Of a stretch of 7,590 bases of DNA, positions 4,209 through 7,590 are shown in pieces (positions within the stretch are counted from its first letter, which is position 1; each line of letters opens with the position of its first letter). The DNA is taken from NCBI GenBank assembly GCA_021819345.1, contig JAKARG010000143.1:1-7590 (forward strand), written 5' to 3'. The notes under the pieces were generated by a model that was given only the letters and a program-made list of their open reading frames with translations, made no database searches and was not told the origin of the DNA. The stretch is from Actinomycetes bacterium. GTDB lineage: Bacteria > Actinomycetota > Acidimicrobiia > Acidimicrobiales > Palsa-688. The position numbers and the translations under genes are program-made.

Positions 4209-5978
4209 TCAGCCCCCCCGGCGCCGCCGCGACCGTGCCCTGAAGCCGACAGACAACGCGAGGAGCCCGACGGCTCCGAGAGCCACCGGCAGGCCGCCCG
4301 GGAGGCCCCGGGGCGAGCCGATCGGGCCGGCGGCGCTCGGAGATCCCTTGCCGCGCCCAGGTCGCGTCGGCGACGTCACGGGCGCGCTGGTGCCGACCGT
4401 GGTGGTCGTGGTCGGGGTGGTCGTCGTGGTCGTGGTCGGGGTCGTCGTGGTCGGGGTCGTCGTGGTCGGGGTCGTCGTGGTCGGGGTCGTCGTGGTCGGG
4501 GTCGTGGTCGGGGTCGTCGGGCTCGACGCCAGGAGCGAGGGGTCGTCGATCGTCACCAGGGGGTCACGGCGGCATCCCGGGGTGGGCACGGCGACCACCT
4601 GCTCGGGAGCCGGCGGCGCAGCACCGGCCCCGAGCAGGGAGGTGGGGATCGCGTCGGCCATCGCCGTCTGGCCGGCAGTGTTGGGGTGCAGGTTGTCGCC
4701 GGAGTCGTAGGCAGGGAACATGACGTCGGGCTGGCAGGCGCCGTTGTAGACGTCGCCGACCACCTCGGCCAGGTCGAGCACTGCAGCGAACGCCCCGGAG
4801 TGGAGGATCCAGTTGTTGACCTCCTGGCGGTTGGCCTCCATCTCCGGCGTCCACACCTCGTCGCCGCCGGAGGATCGGGGAAGCAGCGTCGACGCGATCA
4901 CCGGGACACCGGCGGCCCTGGCCTGGGCCAGGATGCTGCGGTAGCCGGCGATCAGCTCTGCGGCAGTTGCGCCGAACCACAAGTCGTTGGTCCCGAGGAG
5001 CAGCAGGACCCGGTCGACGCCGGGCTGGTCGAGCACGTCGGCCCTGAAGCGGGTGACCCCGGCCTCGCCACCTCCGGTGCGGGAGTCGTCGTCGGCGAGG
5101 GGCAGGACGGTGTTGGCGGTGATCGCCTCGTTGGCGACGCCGACCCGCTCGTCGGCGGGCAGCTCGCCGAGCCGGTGGGCAAGGATCGTCGGCCACGCCG
5201 TGGTGAGGGTGCAGTCGTCCTGGTAGCCGGGGCAGCGGAAGTTGTAGCCGTCGCTGATCGAGTCTCCGAGCACCACCGTCGCTCGAGCCGGCGTCGCCCC
5301 GCCGCTCACGTCGAGCGCGTCGACGAAACGGTCCCAGGTCTCGGGAAAGGAGAGCCCCGCGCCGCTCGGGTCGTCCACCAGGTCTCCCCCCCCTTCGGCC
5401 GAGGAGTACGACATCCCGTCGCCGGCGTCGTAGTGCACGCTGACCTGGTCGCTCCCGGGCACGTAGAGGCTCACCGCGAGGCGCTCGCCGGCGTGCACCA
5501 CCATCGCGACCGGGCTGCTGTAGACGCTCGCGCCCACCGGGATGCTCACCGAGGTGGCGCCCCCGAACAACACTGGCCGCAACGTGCCGGCGACCACCGC
5601 CGAGCCCGTCCCGGCGACCGCCACCGTGGCTGCGGTGACGACGAGCGGGACGTCCCCGTACTCGTTGGAGACCTGGACGCGCACCTCGGTGCCGCCGACG
5701 CTGAGCGGCGCGACCTGGCGCACGGTCGCATCGTGGACGTACTGGCCCAGGCTCCCCGCCATCGCCACTGCCCACGAGACGGTCCACGCAGGCTCGGCCC
5801 CGGCCGGGACCAGCGGCAACGACACGGCCAGCAGCGCTGCACCGAGCGCGACCGCGAGCCGGCGGACGATCCCAAGGGTGCCGGCGGTACGCCGGACCCG
5901 AGGGACCTGGCTCCCGACGACGAGGGCTTCCCGGGAGGGACGGACCAGGCTGCAGCTACCAGGACCACCGCCGCGCAT
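4209..5978 (-). CDS. Secreted SGNH/GDSL-family hydrolase with Thr/Pro stalk and C-terminal membrane anchor
   Basis: A 589-residue exported esterase/lipase-like hydrolase. Residues 1-61 form a long signal peptide: a basic stretch (VRRTAGTLGIVRR), a hydrophobic core (LAVALGAALLAVSLPLV) and a likely cleavage after PAGA. Residues 65-225 are a beta-rich domain seen in Streptomyces-type SGNH hydrolases (ATVRQVAPLSVGGTEVRV, VSNEYGDVPL). The SGNH domain (233-450) has nucleophile Ser240 in GDSISDGY, GTND at 329-332, and the Asp428/His431 pair in DNLH. Block II reads NEAITAN, with Ala where Gly is usual. Cys249 and Cys256 may form a disulfide. Residues 487-527 are a Thr/Pro stalk, followed by a Gly/Pro/Ser segment, one hydrophobic helix (about 563-580) and a basic tail RARSRRRRGG; there is no LPxTG. 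The start at 5978 is the only ATG before the signal peptide, without Shine-Dalgarno. The substrate is unknown. Divergent from the solute-binding lipoprotein gene. Confidence 0.94.
   Translation of the reverse strand: MRGGGPGSCSLVRPSREALVVGSQVPRVRRTAGTLGIVRRLAVALGAALLAVSLPLVPAGAEPAWTVSWAVAMAGSLGQYVHDATVRQVAPLSVGGTEVRVQVSNEYGDVPLVVTAATVAVAGTGSAVVAGTLRPVLFGGATSVSIPVGASVYSSPVAMVVHAGERLAVSLYVPGSDQVSVHYDAGDGMSYSSAEGGGDLVDDPSGAGLSFPETWDRFVDALDVSGGATPARATVVLGDSISDGYNFRCPGYQDDCTLTTAWPTILAHRLGELPADERVGVANEAITANTVLPLADDDSRTGGGEAGVTRFRADVLDQPGVDRVLLLLGTNDLWFGATAAELIAGYRSILAQARAAGVPVIASTLLPRSSGGDEVWTPEMEANRQEVNNWILHSGAFAAVLDLAEVVGDVYNGACQPDVMFPAYDSGDNLHPNTAGQTAMADAIPTSLLGAGAAPPAPEQVVAVPTPGCRRDPLVTIDDPSLLASSPTTPTTTPTTTTPTTTTPTTTTPTTTTPTTTTTTTPTTTTTVGTSAPVTSPTRPGRGKGSPSAAGPIGSPRGLPGGLPVALGAVGLLALSVGFRARSRRRRGG
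4426..4500. repeat. 15-bp tandem repeat coding the Thr/Pro stalk
   Basis: Four identical copies of GTCGTCGTGGTCGGG (plus-strand sense) occupy 4441-4500, preceded by one copy with a single mismatch (4426-4440). Degenerate, in-frame pieces continue on both sides (about 4397-4521). On the minus strand each unit codes Thr-Thr-Thr-Thr-Pro inside the SGNH hydrolase. Perfect identity including synonymous positions points to recent slippage, so unit number is likely to vary between strains. Because the unit is a multiple of three, changes keep the frame. Confidence 0.95.
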
Positions 5979-5987
5979 AGCAACTCG

Positions 5988-5993
5988 AAACTA
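5988..5993 (-). promoter_or_regulatory. Candidate -10 element of the SGNH hydrolase gene
   Basis: The minus strand reads TGTAGTTT, with the hexamer TAGTTT (TAnnnT) ending 9 nt before the ATG at 5978. With no Shine-Dalgarno sequence in front of that ATG, a leaderless transcript is the simplest reading. No -35 box is recognisable. Assignment rests on position and the hexamer alone. Confidence 0.3.
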
Positions 5994-6064
5994 CAGGACC
6001 AGGGCGGGTGCACAGGACCGCCCGGGCCGATTCGACGCCGCGGGCCCCGAGGAGCGGACCGCCT

Positions 6065-6073
6065 TGCTATCGT
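6065..6073 (+). promoter_or_regulatory. Candidate extended -10 promoter of the solute-binding lipoprotein gene
   Basis: TGCTATCGT matches TGn-TAnnnT exactly. Transcription would start near 6079-6081, giving a leader of about 44 nt that includes the ribosome-binding site AGGGGG (6112-6117). No good -35 box is visible, which is acceptable for extended -10 promoters. Confidence 0.4.
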
Positions 6074-6076
6074 GCG

Positions 6077-6100
6077 CACACCCAGGGAACCCTGGGCGTG
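6077..6100. promoter_or_regulatory. Inverted repeat at the predicted transcription start of the solute-binding protein, candidate operator
   Basis: CCCAGGG-AA-CCCTGGG (6081-6096) is a perfect 7-bp inverted repeat. Outside it, after one mismatched base on each side, CAC (6077-6079) and GTG (6098-6100) extend the symmetry to 24 bp with 10 of 11 arm positions paired. It lies right after the candidate -10, where a bound repressor would block initiation. The 2-nt spacer makes an RNA hairpin less likely than a DNA site. The regulator is unknown. Confidence 0.4.
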
Positions 6101-6123
6101 GTTGTCCACACAGGGGGAAAGAC

Positions 6124-7590
6124 ATGTCGATCGACCACGAGCGGCTCGACCCGTTGCGCCGGGGCAGAGGACCGATCCAAGAGCACGTGATAGACGAGCT
6201 GGTCGCAGGGCGCCTCTCCAGACGGGACTTCTTGCGCCGTGCCACCAAGGTGGGGATCGGGATCCCCGTGGCCAGCGCGATCCTCGCAGCGTGCGGCAGC
6301 AGCGAGGCCGCGAGCGCAGGAGGCACCGCTCCGAGCAGCTCGCGCCCTGCCACGTCTGCAGTGAGCGGCGCCACCAAGCGAAAGGCGGGAGCGACGATCC
6401 GCGCCGGCCAGGTCGTCCCCTCGGGCGCTATCAACCCGCTCACGGTCAACGACCAGGGCGGTATCGAGGCACTCGACATCGTCGGGGAGTGGCTCACCTT
6501 CTGCAACGACAAGCTCGTCCACGAACCGCTGCTGGCCACCAGCTGGTCTCCCAACGCCGACGCCACCGCCTGGACCTTCAAGATCCGCCAAGGGGTGAAG
6601 TTCAACGACGGCACCCCGCTGACCGTCGACGACGTCGTCTACACGATGAAGCAGCAGGCCGACCCCAAGCTCGGGGTCAACGCGGCGTCGGTCTTCGCCG
6701 GGACCCTCACCCCCGACGGGGTGGAGAAGATCGACGACCAGACCGTGCGCTTCAACCTCGAAGCCGCTGACGGCTCGTTCACCGATGCGGTCTGCCAGGA
6801 CAACTACAACGTGATGATCGTGCCCAACAACTACGACTGGTCGAAGTTCGAGAGCGAGTTCCCCGGCACCGGCAAGTTCAAGATGACGAGCTACACCAGA
6901 AATGTCGGGGGCACTTTCGTGCGCAACCCGCACTACTGGGGCACCCCGGCACTCCCCTCCGAGCTGCGGGTCACCTACTTCTCCGGCGAGGCTTCGACCA
7001 CCTCTGCCCTGGAGGCCGGGAGCATAGATTGCGACGACGGCTTCACGGTTTCCACGAGCCCGCAGCTGCTTGCCGGCGGTTACAACATCAACGCGATGAA
7101 ATCCTCGTTCCAGCGCCAGCTGTCGATGCGCTGTGACGTCGGACCGTTCACCAACAAACTCGTCCGTCAGGCGATGGCGCTGACCCTCGACCGGCCCGAG
7201 ATCGTCGCCGCTTTGTTCAAGGGCTACGCAGTGGTCGGCAACGACAACCCCTTCGCCCCGGTGTTCCCGATGTACAACCCGAGCGTCCCGCAACGGGTCA
7301 AGAACATCGCGAAGGCCAAGAAGCTCATGGCCCAGGCGGGCATGTCCCGGGGCTTCAAGGTCACCCTCGCCACCGAGCAGTTCGAGGAGATCCCCGAGTA
7401 CGCCCAGATCGTCAAGGCGTCGGCGAAGGAGATCGGTATCGACATCGAGCTGTCGATCACCTCGCAGACCTCCTACTACGGGGCCGGGGTCTTCGGCCAG
7501 TCGCCCTGGCTCGACGCCACGATGAGCATCGTCGACTACGGCGCCCGGGGAGTGCCGAACGTCTACCTCGAGGCCCCGCTCCAGACCATC
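6124..7590 (+). CDS. ABC transporter solute-binding lipoprotein, peptide/nickel family (SBP_bac_5), C-terminus off the window
   Basis: The extracytoplasmic ligand-binding subunit of an ABC importer for peptides or related solutes. 489 residues are visible, most of the 500-600 typical. The N-terminus has a Tat motif, SRRDFLRRA (Arg33-Arg34), a hydrophobic stretch and a lipobox LAAC with Cys57, so it should be exported folded and lipid-anchored. A low-complexity Ser/Ala/Thr/Gly linker (58-88) follows. Family signatures are: PLLATSW (135-141), TAWTFKIRQGVKFNDG (148-163), LTVDDVVYTM (166-175), GTGKFKMTSY (248-257), RNPHYWG (267-273), and FTNKLVRQAMALTLDRPEIV (342-361). The ATG at 6124 has a good ribosome-binding site (AGGGGG, 6 nt spacing). 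Permease and ATPase genes would be expected downstream, beyond the window. Ligand specificity cannot be read from the sequence; dipeptide, oligopeptide, nickel or opine-type ligands all occur in the family. Confidence 0.95.
   Translation, partial: MSIDHERLDPLRRGRGPIQEHVIDELVAGRLSRRDFLRRATKVGIGIPVASAILAACGSSEAASAGGTAPSSSRPATSAVSGATKRKAGATIRAGQVVPSGAINPLTVNDQGGIEALDIVGEWLTFCNDKLVHEPLLATSWSPNADATAWTFKIRQGVKFNDGTPLTVDDVVYTMKQQADPKLGVNAASVFAGTLTPDGVEKIDDQTVRFNLEAADGSFTDAVCQDNYNVMIVPNNYDWSKFESEFPGTGKFKMTSYTRNVGGTFVRNPHYWGTPALPSELRVTYFSGEASTTSALEAGSIDCDDGFTVSTSPQLLAGGYNINAMKSSFQRQLSMRCDVGPFTNKLVRQAMALTLDRPEIVAALFKGYAVVGNDNPFAPVFPMYNPSVPQRVKNIAKAKKLMAQAGMSRGFKVTLATEQFEEIPEYAQIVKASAKEIGIDIELSITSQTSYYGAGVFGQSPWLDATMSIVDYGARGVPNVYLEAPLQTI

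Noticed and set aside
4426..4500. CRISPR-like array
   Set aside because: The 15-bp units are contiguous with no spacers and lie inside a coding sequence as a Thr/Pro stalk.
4686..6770. Long plus-strand open frame opposite the SGNH hydrolase and into the solute-binding protein
   Set aside because: Both overlapped genes have clear domains and signal peptides; this frame has no recognisable protein features.

Overview
The window is very GC-rich (by eye roughly 70% G+C) and densely coding. Codons mostly end in G or C, several starts are GTG, and most promoter-like sites read TAnnnT. A Tat-dependent lipoprotein, a Thr/Pro-linker cell-surface hydrolase, a Phd/VapC-type pair and actinobacterial-style SDR, VOC and alpha-hydroxy-acid oxidase genes point to a high-GC actinomycete. 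The proteobacterial-type (class I) phosphoribulokinase would fit an autotrophic or mixotrophic lineage such as Acidimicrobiia. That taxonomic guess is inference from sequence style, not a database match.

Layout: (1) Positions 1-2203, minus strand: a three-gene cluster read leftward, namely an SDR oxidoreductase, a small VOC/glyoxalase-fold protein, and an FMN-dependent alpha-hydroxy-acid oxidase/dehydrogenase cut by the left edge. The last two are 15 nt apart, so a co-transcribed redox or catabolic unit is likely. (2) Positions 2204-2598: a 395-nt divergent intergenic region with a 9-bp tandem repeat, two 45-bp tandem repeats, a phased direct repeat near the SDR start and a potentially structured leader in front of the next gene. 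(3) Positions 2599-3480, plus strand: a complete phosphoribulokinase, the Calvin-cycle enzyme that makes RuBP. It stands without RuBisCO or other Calvin genes in view. (4) Positions 3518-4128, minus strand: a Phd/YefM-family antitoxin and VapC-type PIN toxin overlapping by 4 nt, probably expressed from a leaderless promoter with an overlapping palindrome. (5) Positions 4209-5978, minus strand: a secreted, C-terminally anchored SGNH/GDSL hydrolase whose Thr/Pro stalk is coded by a nearly perfect 15-bp tandem repeat. (6) Positions 5979-6123: a divergent promoter region with an extended -10 and a strong inverted repeat. (7) Positions 6124-7590, plus strand: a Tat-exported solute-binding lipoprotein of the peptide/nickel ABC-transporter family (SBP_bac_5), cut by the right edge.

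The genes look like ordinary chromosomal neighbours rather than one dedicated system. I see no insertion sequence, phage gene, CRISPR array, tRNA or rRNA. The items most worth a second look are non-coding: the leader of the phosphoribulokinase gene, the repeats in the divergent region, and the operator-like palindromes at the toxin-antitoxin and solute-binding-protein promoters. At this GC content short inverted repeats arise often by chance, so these are candidates only.
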